Shown here one piece after another: positions 23,234 through 30,561 of a stretch of 41,306 nucleotides of DNA; within the stretch, counting starts at the first letter, position 1; the number at the start of each line of letters is the position of its first letter. Made by a program: the position numbers and the translations under genes. Source of the DNA: Collinsella aerofaciens. GTDB taxonomy: Bacteria; Actinomycetota; Coriobacteriia; Coriobacteriales; Coriobacteriaceae. The notes under the pieces are model-generated. The model did no database searches, was not told where the DNA came from, and worked only from the letters and a program-made list of their open reading frames with translations. Location: positions 1 to 41,306 of the forward strand of contig NZ_WQPL01000013.1 of the NCBI RefSeq assembly GCF_018785245.1, in the 5' to 3' direction.

Positions 23234-24361
23234 ATGACGACCGTGATTTCACATCTCTCCGCCCTCCGCGCAATTCGTCGCGCACGACGGGCGTACTCTG
23301 CCCTACCCTGGGACTCCGTTGATAGCGAACAGCAAGCACAGGCCTTGGCTGGCTGCATTCCCAACAATGACGCGATAGACTTTGGCGCACTTTCGATACT
23401 CGACGCCTGGAATGAAGATGATTCCGAACTGCTCGATCTTCTCGTTTCAAACGAAGACAACAGGCGCCCCGACAAGCGACTTCTTCAGCATATTCTCTCC
23501 ACTCCTCTTCCTGAAGGTGCAATTATGCACGTCGAGGCCGACATCTACGCAACGTCTCCTGCCATGACAGCCATGCTTTGTTCCAAAAATGAATCAGTCG
23601 CCAAAACCTTGATGCTCCTTATGGAGCTGCTCGGAACCTACTCACTTCCGCCCGAGGCAACTTACCCCATCGCCTACGACGACACGTGGCCCAAGGCCAA
23701 CAGCTTCGAAGCGATGGACGACCTCGATTGCCAGGGCGACCAACCGACACCCGAAAAGCCAGCCGAAACACGCTACGAACAGGCACACTATAGATGCGAA
23801 CCCGCTACAACCATCGAAGAACTCGAGGCAGTCGCACGGTTTGCCAAAAGTAGTTCCTACGCCTCGTTTCGTACGGCTGTCAAACTCGCCCAGGCCGGAT
23901 CCGCATCCCCAGCGGAATCATTGATGTTCGCCGTCCTGGGCGCGCCCATGCGCTTTGGCGGATTCGGGTGTTGCAGTTTGCCCATGGGAGGCCTGCTGCT
24001 CAACTATCGTGTCGATTTCGACACCCTTGCGGTCAACATGTCCTCGGGCATCCCCTACGCCATCTGCGACTTATATTGCCCGGCCGCCGGAATCGACAAC
24101 GAATACAACGGAATTGGACATGAGCTTCAAAACGCCCGCATCCACGATGGCAGTCGCAACAATGGCCTTAAAGCCATGGGTATCCACGTCCTGGTTATCA
24201 ATCGTGACCAAATGAAGGACCTTGTTGCACTCGAAGCCTTCGCCCAGACGATGCATCGACTTGCGGGGGTTCGATTCCGCTACCGCATCAAGGGTTATCG
24301 CAAGCGTCAGGCTGCCTGGCTCAACGCCCTGCGGGCCGGAATCGGCCTCGCGCCGGTCTAA
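23234..24361 (+). CDS. Unrecognised protein with possible PD-(D/E)XK nuclease-like C-terminus
   Basis: I do not recognise this 375-residue protein with confidence. The N-terminal ~190 residues are acidic with no clear motif. The middle has a Gly/Leu-rich stretch APMRFGGFGCCSLPMGGLLLNYRVDFD. Near residue 275 comes ICDLYCPAAGIDNEYNG followed by HDGSRNNGLKAMGIHVLVI. This spacing of an acidic pair, then D-x-x-R-N-x-x-L and a hydrophobic strand, resembles DUF559/Vsr-type PD-(D/E)XK domains, but it is only a resemblance. A basic tail RFRYRIKGYRKRQAAWL follows. No clear Shine-Dalgarno is seen. GC content is lower than in its neighbours. The gene is bracketed by two elements with matching inverted ends. 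Confidence 0.6.
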   Translation: MTTVISHLSALRAIRRARRAYSALPWDSVDSEQQAQALAGCIPNNDAIDFGALSILDAWNEDDSELLDLLVSNEDNRRPDKRLLQHILSTPLPEGAIMHVEADIYATSPAMTAMLCSKNESVAKTLMLLMELLGTYSLPPEATYPIAYDDTWPKANSFEAMDDLDCQGDQPTPEKPAETRYEQAHYRCEPATTIEELEAVARFAKSSSYASFRTAVKLAQAGSASPAESLMFAVLGAPMRFGGFGCCSLPMGGLLLNYRVDFDTLAVNMSSGIPYAICDLYCPAAGIDNEYNGIGHELQNARIHDGSRNNGLKAMGIHVLVINRDQMKDLVALEAFAQTMHRLAGVRFRYRIKGYRKRQAAWLNALRAGIGLAPV

Positions 24362-24392
24362 AAGACTTTTACCCAGTGTTACCTAGCATGGC

Positions 24393-24595
24393 TGGACAGT
24401 TAGTTCAGATTTGTATAAAAAGACGGCTAATATCGAGGTAGTTTGCCGCCATCCCGGCGCCAGTCACCTCATTTGAAGACTCGAAAGATCTGAAATAGCG
24501 CAAAATGTGCTCCCCAAAGCGCCGTGGCAGTTCCGCGGTCCCAATTTTGACAGTCAAAGACCTCTTGGTTTATACAAATCTGAACTAACTGTCCA
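24393..24595. repeat. 203-bp element with perfect 27-bp inverted ends (GGACAG family), copy B
   Basis: Bases 24393-24419 are the exact reverse complement of 24569-24595. The outer 18 bases of each end, TGGACAGTTAGTTCAGAT, are shared with copy A; the inner ends (TTGTATAAA here, ACGTAT there) and the interiors are different. It lies between the unrecognised gene and pth. Nothing else is seen in that gap except the pth ribosome site. Confidence 0.8.
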
Positions 24596-24709
24596 CCCCG
24601 GCTTCTGACGACTGCCCAAACGCCCTCATACAGCCTCAATCACCCGCCATTTGACAGCAGCAACGGGGTCGCTCACCATAGCAGGCGACAAATCAACGAA
24701 AGGATGAAC

Positions 24710-25339
24710 ATGGCAGCTGCACAGCCGCTTAAGATTCGCATGGTTGCCGGACTTGGCAACCCTGGCGAGGAATATGCCGAGACCCGTCACAACGCTGGTT
24801 TCAAAGCAATCGACGAGCTGGCCCGTCAGGCCGGCGTCACGTACTGGAAAAACCAAGCAGGCGCCGAGATCGCGCTCATCAACATCAACGATCCCGAGGA
24901 AGAGGGCGGCAAGCGCCAGATTGTACTGGTCAAGCCGCAGTCGTACATGAACACCTCGGGCGGGCCCATCTCCAAACTCTGCCGCGAGTACAAGATCAAG
25001 GCCGAGGAGCTGCTCGTCATCCACGACGAGCTCGATATTCCCGCCGGCGACGTGCGTGTTAAGGTGGGCGGCGGCCATGCCGGTCACAACGGCCTGCGTT
25101 CCATCATCGATAAGATGGGCAGCCGCGACTTCAGCCGCATCCGCACCGGCATCGGCAACCCTCCCGGCAAGATGGCCGTCGCCGACTACGTGCTTAAGCA
25201 GCTGCGCGCCCGCGAGGCCGAGGATTTCCAGGACACCTGCGCCCGCGCGGCCGACGCCGCCGGCCTGGCGATTGTGCACGGCGTAGTCTATGCTCGCGAC
25301 CATGTCAACGGCGCCGCCTCCGCCAACGGCAAGCACTAA
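24710..25339 (+). CDS. pth: Peptidyl-tRNA hydrolase
   Basis: Pth frees tRNAs from dropped peptidyl-tRNAs. Motifs are GLGNPGEEYAETRHNAGF (catalytic His), KPQSYMNTSGG, HDELDIPAGDVRVKVGGGHAGHNGLRS and FSRIRTGIG. It has 209 residues. I chose the ATG at 24710, with AAAGGA 5 bases upstream. The ATG at 24704 overlaps that site. Confidence 0.95.
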   Translation: MAAAQPLKIRMVAGLGNPGEEYAETRHNAGFKAIDELARQAGVTYWKNQAGAEIALININDPEEEGGKRQIVLVKPQSYMNTSGGPISKLCREYKIKAEELLVIHDELDIPAGDVRVKVGGGHAGHNGLRSIIDKMGSRDFSRIRTGIGNPPGKMAVADYVLKQLRAREAEDFQDTCARAADAAGLAIVHGVVYARDHVNGAASANGKH

Positions 25340-25341
25340 AA

Positions 25342-25538
25342 CCTACTATTTAGGGACAGGGTTATTTTGGCAGGTTTTATCTACGGAAACGCCATGACAG
25401 CCGCGCCGTAATAAACCCTGTGCCGCCATACATATGCAGCGCCCCAAAGGGGGCCGGCCTCATCACAACCCGAGGCCGGCCCCTTTGCCGTTTTGCCTGA
25501 TAAGGCTGACCAAAATAAACCTGCCCCTATTTGGTAGG
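25342..25538. repeat. 197-bp element with imperfect 29-bp inverted ends holding a GGGACAGG core
   Basis: Bases 25342-25370 match the reverse complement of 25510-25538 at about 24 of 29 positions. The left end contains TTTAGGGACAGGGTTATTTTGG. Inside is a strong hairpin (25450-25483) with arms GGGGCCGGCCTC and GAGGCCGGCCCC, extended by CAAAG/CTTTG. The hairpin may act as terminator for pth. The rest of the 373-base gap holds only the nfnA leader. Confidence 0.65.
25450..25490 (+). terminator. Strong GC hairpin, likely terminator after pth
   Basis: Twelve-base perfect arms are followed by TTTGCCGTTTT on the plus strand. It is 110 bases after the pth stop and is nested inside the inverted-end element at 25342-25538. 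Confidence 0.5.
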
Positions 25539-25603
25539 CCAAAGTGGATAAACCCTGCTCCCACCTGCCAAAGACACACGTAAGCGACATGTCCATGAGG
25601 GTA

Positions 25604-25609
25604 TAATTT
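25604..25609 (+). promoter_or_regulatory. Candidate -10 box of the nfnAB operon
   Basis: A perfect TATAAT occurs about 100 bases before the nfnA start codon. No good -35 hexamer is seen at the usual distance, so the call rests on the -10 alone. Confidence 0.35.
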
Positions 25610-25712
25610 GCACCGTATGTCTGCACAACGCCTGTGCGCGTACGGTTTTATTCGGGCTACCGTCCATTTCCGTGGAGGCACGGTTCGGCAGCCCTAACAA
25701 GAGAGGGGTTCT

Positions 25713-26552
25713 ATGTATAAGATCCTGGAGAAGACGCAGTTCTCGGAGAAGGTGTTCAAGTTCCGCATCGAGGCGCCTGCAATCGCCAAGCATGCGCACG
25801 CTGGACAGTTCCTCATGGTTCGCGCCAACGAGACGGGCGAGCGCGTCCCGTTTACCCTGGCCGGCTGGAACGGTGACGAGGGCTGGGTCGAGTTCATCTT
25901 CATGGTGATCGGCAAGACCACCGAGATGCTTTCCACCTACGAGGCCGGCGAGTCGCTGCGCGACGTCGTGGGCCCGCTGGGCGTTCCCACCGAGATGGCC
26001 GAGGGCCCCTGCGCTGTCATTGGCGGCGGCGTCGGCCTGGCAATTGCCTTCCCGGTCGCCAAGCACCTGGTCGAGACCGGCCACGAGGTGCACGCCATCA
26101 TGGGCGCCCGCACCAAGGACCTCCTGCTCATGGAGGACCAGTTCCGCGAGCTCCTCGACGAGGACCACATCCACATCACCACTGACGACGGCTCCTACGG
26201 CGAGCAGGGCGTTGTCACCGCTCCGCTGGAGCGCCTGCTGCAGGACAAGGCCGTGAGCCAGGTCTTCTGCGTCGGCCCCGTTCCGATGATGAAGTTCTCG
26301 ACCCTCACCGCCCAGAAGTACGACACCCCCATCACCGCGTCGCTCAACCCCATCATGGTTGACGGCACCGGTATGTGCGGCTGCTGCCGCGTCGAGGTGG
26401 GCGGCGTGACCAAGTTCGCTTGCGTCGACGGCCCCGACTTCGATGCCACCCTGGTCGACTGGGATGACCTTCGTGCCCGCCAGGCCGCTTACCGTTCCGA
26501 AGAGGGCGAGTCCCTCAAGGCCTATGAGGAAAAGAGCTGCGCATGCCACTAG
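25713..26552 (+). CDS. nfnA: NfnA-like ferredoxin:NADP+ oxidoreductase subunit alpha
   Basis: This 279-residue FAD/NAD-binding protein of the dihydroorotate dehydrogenase electron-transfer-subunit type is also called the sulfide dehydrogenase beta subunit. It has the FAD-binding stretch RVPFTLAGW, the NAD fold CAVIGGGVGLAIAFPVAKHL, and near the C-terminus the [2Fe-2S] cysteines MCGCCRVEV and FACVDGPDFD. It pairs with the next gene, which it overlaps by 10 bases. NfnAB couples NADH and reduced ferredoxin oxidation to NADP+ reduction by flavin-based bifurcation. The start has GAGAGGGG 5 bases upstream. The family is sure; true bifurcation is inferred. Confidence 0.88.
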   Translation: MYKILEKTQFSEKVFKFRIEAPAIAKHAHAGQFLMVRANETGERVPFTLAGWNGDEGWVEFIFMVIGKTTEMLSTYEAGESLRDVVGPLGVPTEMAEGPCAVIGGGVGLAIAFPVAKHLVETGHEVHAIMGARTKDLLLMEDQFRELLDEDHIHITTDDGSYGEQGVVTAPLERLLQDKAVSQVFCVGPVPMMKFSTLTAQKYDTPITASLNPIMVDGTGMCGCCRVEVGGVTKFACVDGPDFDATLVDWDDLRARQAAYRSEEGESLKAYEEKSCACH

Positions 26553-27952
26553 TTAACGGTCGTTTCGTTGCCGATATGAAGTCGCCCCGCACCCCCGATA
26601 ACGAGGAGCCGGCTGCCGAGCGCGCCTGCGACTTCCGCCCCGTCGACAAGGGCTTCACCGAGGAGATGGCGCTGGCCGAGGCCGAGCGCTGCCTCAACTG
26701 CAAGAAGCCGTTCTGTGTTGAGGGCTGCCCCGTCAACATCAACATCCCCCGCTTTATCGAACAGATCCGCGAGAAGGACTTCGGCGGCGCTCTCGATACC
26801 ATCCGCGAGGACTCCATGCTTCCCGCCATCTGCGGCCGCGTCTGCCCGCAGGAGAACCAGTGCGAGGGCAAGTGCATCCGTGGCAAGAAGTCCGAGCCCG
26901 TGGCCATCGGCCAGCTCGAGCGCTTCCTGGGTGACCGCCCCGAGCTCGCCTCCACGCCCAAGATGGCCCCCAAGAACGGCAAGAAGGTTGCCGTCGTCGG
27001 CTCCGGCCCGTCCGGCATCACCTGCGCCGGCGAGCTCGCCCGCAACGGCTTTGACGTCACCGTCTTCGAGGCATTCTTCACCGGCGGCGGCGTGCTGGTC
27101 TACGGCATCCCCGAGTTCCGTCTGCCCAAGGCGGTCGTCAAGCGCGAGATCGACGGCCTGGAGGACATGGGCGTCAAGTTTGAGTACAACTCCGTCGTGG
27201 GCAACATGGCCACAGCCGAGGAGCTGTTCGAGCAGGGCTTCGACGCCATCTACGTGGCGACCGGCGCCGGCCTGCCCAAGTTCCTCAACGTCCCCGGCGA
27301 GAACCTGCCCAACGTCTTCTTCGCGAACGAGTACCTCACCCGCGTGAACCTGATGAAGGCCAACAAGTTCCCCGAGTACGACACCCCCACCAAGCACGGC
27401 AAGAACGTCGTCGTCTTTGGTGGCGGCAACGTGGCTATGGACGCCGTCCGTACCGCCAAGCGTCTGGGCGCCGAGCACGCCATCATCGCCTACCGTCGTA
27501 CCGAGGACGAGATGCCCTGCCGTCGCGCCGAGCTGCACCATGCCAAGGCCGAGGGCGTCGAGGTTCTGCCGCTCGTCTCCCCGCTCGAGTTTGTCGCTGG
27601 CGAGGACGGCTCCGTGTGCGCCGTCAAGGTCCAGAAGATGGAGCTCGGCGAGCCCGACGAGTCCGGTCGTCGTCGCCCGGTGCCCATCGAGGGCGCCATC
27701 GAGGAGATTCCCTGCGACGTCGCGATCTCGGCTATCGGCACCAACGCCAACCCCTTCGCAAAGAAGATCGGCGGCAAGATGGAGCTCAACAAGTGGGGCT
27801 ACATCGTCGCTGACGAGGAGACCGGCCAGACCACCGATCCCCGCATCTGGGCCGGCGGCGACATCGTCACCGGTGCCGCTACGGTCATTCTGGCGATGGG
27901 CGCCGGCAAGAAGGCCGCCGCTTCCATCACCAAGAGCCTGCTGGGCGAGTAA
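26543..27952 (+). CDS. gltA: NfnB / GltA-like NADPH oxidoreductase subunit
   Basis: This 469-residue protein follows the glutamate synthase small-subunit pattern, also called NfnB or SudA. The N-terminal cysteines CLNCKKPFCVEGCPVN and CGRVCPQENQCEGKC bind two [4Fe-4S] clusters. Two dinucleotide folds follow: VAVVGSGPSGITCAGELA (FAD) and VVVFGGGNVAMDAVRTA (NADPH). It then has AISAIGTNANP and WAGGDIVTGAATVILAMGAGK. It overlaps nfnA by 10 bases. No glutamate synthase large subunit is nearby, which supports NfnB and not a glutamate synthase. A clear terminator follows. Confidence 0.9.
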   Translation: MPLVNGRFVADMKSPRTPDNEEPAAERACDFRPVDKGFTEEMALAEAERCLNCKKPFCVEGCPVNINIPRFIEQIREKDFGGALDTIREDSMLPAICGRVCPQENQCEGKCIRGKKSEPVAIGQLERFLGDRPELASTPKMAPKNGKKVAVVGSGPSGITCAGELARNGFDVTVFEAFFTGGGVLVYGIPEFRLPKAVVKREIDGLEDMGVKFEYNSVVGNMATAEELFEQGFDAIYVATGAGLPKFLNVPGENLPNVFFANEYLTRVNLMKANKFPEYDTPTKHGKNVVVFGGGNVAMDAVRTAKRLGAEHAIIAYRRTEDEMPCRRAELHHAKAEGVEVLPLVSPLEFVAGEDGSVCAVKVQKMELGEPDESGRRRPVPIEGAIEEIPCDVAISAIGTNANPFAKKIGGKMELNKWGYIVADEETGQTTDPRIWAGGDIVTGAATVILAMGAGKKAAASITKSLLGE

Positions 27953-27980
27953 TCACCCACAGCGCTAGCCATCAAACGGC

Positions 27981-28019
27981 AAAGTCCCCGTCGAGCACAC
28001 GCCCGGCGGGGACTTTTTC
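27981..28019 (+). terminator. Rho-independent terminator of nfnAB
   Basis: AAAGTCCCCG pairs with CGGGGACTTT (one bulged base nearby), followed by TTTCT. Confidence 0.85.
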
Positions 28020-28030
28020 TATGCCGGCCG

Positions 28031-28075
28031 CCCAAACCACCACAAAGGGGACAGGCACCTTTGTGGTGGTTTGGG
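28031..28075. repeat. Perfect palindrome with 18-bp arms and GGACAGGCA loop
   Basis: Bases 28031-28048 pair exactly with 28058-28075. The arm contains CCACCACAAAGG and the loop is GGACAGGCA. The same hairpin recurs at 30363-30395 (opposite orientation) and, split by insertion sequences, at 31972-31985 and 34710-34723. Confidence 0.85.
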
Positions 28076-28091
28076 ACTTGCTTGCTCGTTT

Positions 28092-28311
28092 TGTCTCAAT
28101 CTGTAACACCTGGAGCCCGTTGAGCCTTGTAGTTGTTACAGATCGAGATATTGTGCCAGCCGCCCCCGCTTTGTCTCAATCTGTAACAGTTAGAGGTCAA
28201 ATTCCCCGCTTGGTGTTACAGATCGAGACATTAGATTGGCGGCCATTCGGTTCATCTCAATCTGTAACATCTAGAGGCGTTTTGGACAGTTTGGTGTTAC
28301 AGATTGAGATT
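28092..28311. repeat. Array 2: three inverted-repeat units, 80-81 bp period
   Basis: This is the same family as 9363-9663. Left arms TGTCTCAATCTGTAACA end at 28108, 28188 and 28269. Right arms TGTTACAGATCGAGA start at 28134, 28214 and 28295. All three loops are exactly 25 bases and the spacers are 21-22. Unit 3 pairs CTCAATCTG with CAGATTGAG, a matched change from the CAGATCGAG seen in the others. The right end again reads GAGATTTTG, then GAGGCCGAGAA, as in array 1. The last loop is close to the reverse complement of the last loop of array 1 (19 of 25). It lies between the converging nfnAB and surface-protein genes. Together with the palindrome and terminator it fills the gap 27953-28346. Confidence 0.85.
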
Positions 28312-28346
28312 TTGCTGAGGCCGAGAACGAGAGCCGTCACCCAGCT

Positions 28347-30335
28347 CTAACGTTTGCGGCGCTTTGTCGCGGCGAGGCCGGCGGCGGCGACGGTTGCGCC
28401 GGCGATGCCTAGGGCGGCGACCGTCATCGCGGTGGTATCCCCCGTGGTAGCCAGGACAGCATCGCTCTTCTTGGCCTGCGTGGTTTTCTCAACCGTCTTG
28501 GTCGTGGCGGTTGTCGTGGCCGACTTGGCCGCGGGTTTGGTCTCGGGCTTCACTTCGGGCTTGGTCTCGGGCTTAACCTCAGGCTGCGGTGTCGGCTTGG
28601 GATCCGGCGTAGGCTGCGGATCGGGAGTCGGCGTGGCTTCAAGCGTAAAGGTCAGATCGGTGTTGAGCCACAGGGTGTAAATCCAGCCGCTGTCCTCATC
28701 GGATACGCTATCCGCGACCTGGTAGCCGCACTCCTGGCCGTTGATCACCAGCTTGGTGTTGGGCGTAAAGTAGAAGCCGCGCGCCGACTTAAGGTAGATG
28801 CCGTAGCGATAGGTCACGCCAGGCTTAAAGGCGTCGATGTGGTTCGTGATGTTCTGATCCCAGAACTCCTGAGAGTTCACTTCGCTGCCGTCGCTACCCG
28901 TCCAGTACTCACACTGAGGAAGGAAGTTGGAGCCCGTCGGAACATTCGCCGTAAAGACCGGCTTATCGCCTGCCTTGAAGGTGGTCGTGGCGCCGTTGAT
29001 CTCGATAACGTCGATGGCCCGCCATTCGTCGATCGGCTGCTCGCACAGCATATTGTCAGCGTTTGGCGCGAAGACGCCGTTGACGGTCTTGATGTGGTGC
29101 GTCCAATGGCCGTTGACGTACATCATGCAGTCATTGCCCACGGTATTGTCGCCCTTGAGCCTCAGCTCGACGGAATACATGTAGAACTTGCCCTCTTCGA
29201 AGTGTTCGATCCTCCTCGCGCCCGTCGGATACTTGGCGGGGTCGGAATACCAGAAGGCAACGGGCGTGAGCTCCGCGGGGTCGCTGCCATCCATCTCCTC
29301 CCAGCACTCGTAGGCGATCTCGTACTTGTCGGCGTCAGCAGCGGGAATCGTCGCGGTCGCGCGGGGCGCCTCGCCGGGCGCGTAGTTGGTCTTCACGTCG
29401 TTGACGTTCAGGTTATGGAGGGCTTCGTTTTCTGACGCAACGAGCGTAATTTCGCTATTGATGGCGTAGCGGAGGTAATAATCGTACCTGGTTTCGTTGA
29501 GGATAGTCGAGCTGCCTTCATAGTCAGTTCCGGTATACTCCAGTGCCGAGCCAATATAGAGAGCCTCATTGCGCGTGAGTCGATACGAGCCGCCTGCCGC
29601 GCCACCCGTAAAGGTCAGCGTCAGCCTCATGTGATTGCCAACGGGTTCGAAGCGAGCCGTCACGTCGGACATGGACGCATCCTGAACTTCGACCAGAGTG
29701 CCCGAAGCGGCATCGGCCCTGTAGTACTTAACCTCGACAACTTCGCTCGCAAGCGCTTCTGGAATGCCACCCTCAACATCGGGAAAATCATGGGTATACG
29801 ACTGGCCCTTTTCGAGCGTGATGTTGTCCGAAAGCTCGCAGTTCGTATAATGATCGACCACGGTCGTATTGACCCTAACGCCGCCCCCGCCTGTCACATC
29901 GGTCACGCCACAGGGCATGATGGCGTTGCTCGCCGGCATGGCGGCGTTGTCGTCGCCAGAAGCGTTTTGCCCAGCGAGCGCAGCACCGCTAGGCTCATTG
30001 GCGGCATCGGCTGGGATTGTCTGCTGAGGCTCAACGGTGGCTTGCGCCGCCGGAGCAGCATCGGTTGCAGGCGCGGTCGAAGCAGCTGGCGCGGTCGTTG
30101 CAGCCGTATCCTCCGCAACCGTCGGCGTCACCGGAGCCGCGGCAACCTCATCCGTCCCAGCGGCGGGATCGGCGCATTCCGTCGCCAGCGCCACGCTCGG
30201 CAGCAGCAACTGACCGACCATAAGCGCACACGCGCCGGCGCAAGCTATTTTGGCACCCACACAACGCCAGGTACCGTGAACCAGCGAGCAGGTGGACTCA
30301 CGTTGAGCTTGCTTGTCAAAGTGGCTTACGTTCAT
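28347..30335 (-). CDS. Sortase-anchored cell-surface protein
   Basis: This secreted protein of 662 residues starts at the ATG at 30335, with AAGGAGG 5 bases upstream. An N-terminal signal peptide has the core CAGACALMVGQLLLPSVALA, cleaved near ALA-TEC. The next ~90 residues are an Ala/Thr/Pro-rich linker. The middle has no repeat I can identify, but Tyr/Asp-rich beta-type sequence with several DGS motifs suggests adhesin-like domains. Near the end, PTPDPKPTPQPEVKPETKPEV repeats span the wall. The C-terminus has LATTGD, a hydrophobic helix and KRRKR, a variant LPXTG sorting signal. It is probably a surface adhesin or binding protein. The ligand is unknown. Confidence 0.8.
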   Translation of the reverse strand: MNVSHFDKQAQRESTCSLVHGTWRCVGAKIACAGACALMVGQLLLPSVALATECADPAAGTDEVAAAPVTPTVAEDTAATTAPAASTAPATDAAPAAQATVEPQQTIPADAANEPSGAALAGQNASGDDNAAMPASNAIMPCGVTDVTGGGGVRVNTTVVDHYTNCELSDNITLEKGQSYTHDFPDVEGGIPEALASEVVEVKYYRADAASGTLVEVQDASMSDVTARFEPVGNHMRLTLTFTGGAAGGSYRLTRNEALYIGSALEYTGTDYEGSSTILNETRYDYYLRYAINSEITLVASENEALHNLNVNDVKTNYAPGEAPRATATIPAADADKYEIAYECWEEMDGSDPAELTPVAFWYSDPAKYPTGARRIEHFEEGKFYMYSVELRLKGDNTVGNDCMMYVNGHWTHHIKTVNGVFAPNADNMLCEQPIDEWRAIDVIEINGATTTFKAGDKPVFTANVPTGSNFLPQCEYWTGSDGSEVNSQEFWDQNITNHIDAFKPGVTYRYGIYLKSARGFYFTPNTKLVINGQECGYQVADSVSDEDSGWIYTLWLNTDLTFTLEATPTPDPQPTPDPKPTPQPEVKPETKPEVKPETKPAAKSATTTATTKTVEKTTQAKKSDAVLATTGDTTAMTVAALGIAGATVAAAGLAATKRRKR

Positions 30336-30362
30336 AACGGCCTCCTTGGTCGTAGGGACATA

Positions 30363-30395
30363 CCACCACAAAGGTGCCTGTCCCCTTTGTGGTGG
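30363..30395. repeat. CCACCACAAAGG palindrome, intact second copy
   Basis: CCACCACAAAGG (30363-30374) pairs with CCTTTGTGGTGG (30384-30395) around the loop TGCCTGTCC, the complement of the GGACAGGCA loop at 28031-28075. It lies 28 bases upstream of the surface-protein start codon. Confidence 0.8.
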
Positions 30396-30431
30396 TCCTG
30401 TACCACCAAGATGTGCCAAATGACTCCATAT

Positions 30432-30459
30432 GCCTAGGTTCGTAGATGTGAACCTAGGC
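30432..30459. promoter_or_regulatory. Dyad GCCTAGGTTC-N8-GAACCTAGGC between divergent genes
   Basis: Perfect 10-base arms (30432-30441 and 30450-30459) lie 8 bases apart in the region between the surface-protein gene and the divergent LuxR-type gene. Centre spacing is 18 bases, about two helical turns, as expected for an operator bound by a dimer. It has no T-run, so a terminator is less likely. Confidence 0.5.
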
Positions 30460-30561
30460 CTCTACCTGCGGTTTAATTCAATATGATTTCGCCATCGCCA
30501 CACTCGTCCCGGGAACGCTACAATCGAGGACACGATTATTCGTCCACCCAAAGGACCGTCC

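Noticed and set aside
25381-25681. Small open frames between pth and nfnA
   Set aside because: They overlap the inverted-end element and the promoter region, with no ribosome site or motif.
26543-27952. Glutamate synthase small subunit in nitrogen assimilation
   Set aside because: No large subunit is nearby, and the overlapping nfnA-type gene fits an Nfn complex better.
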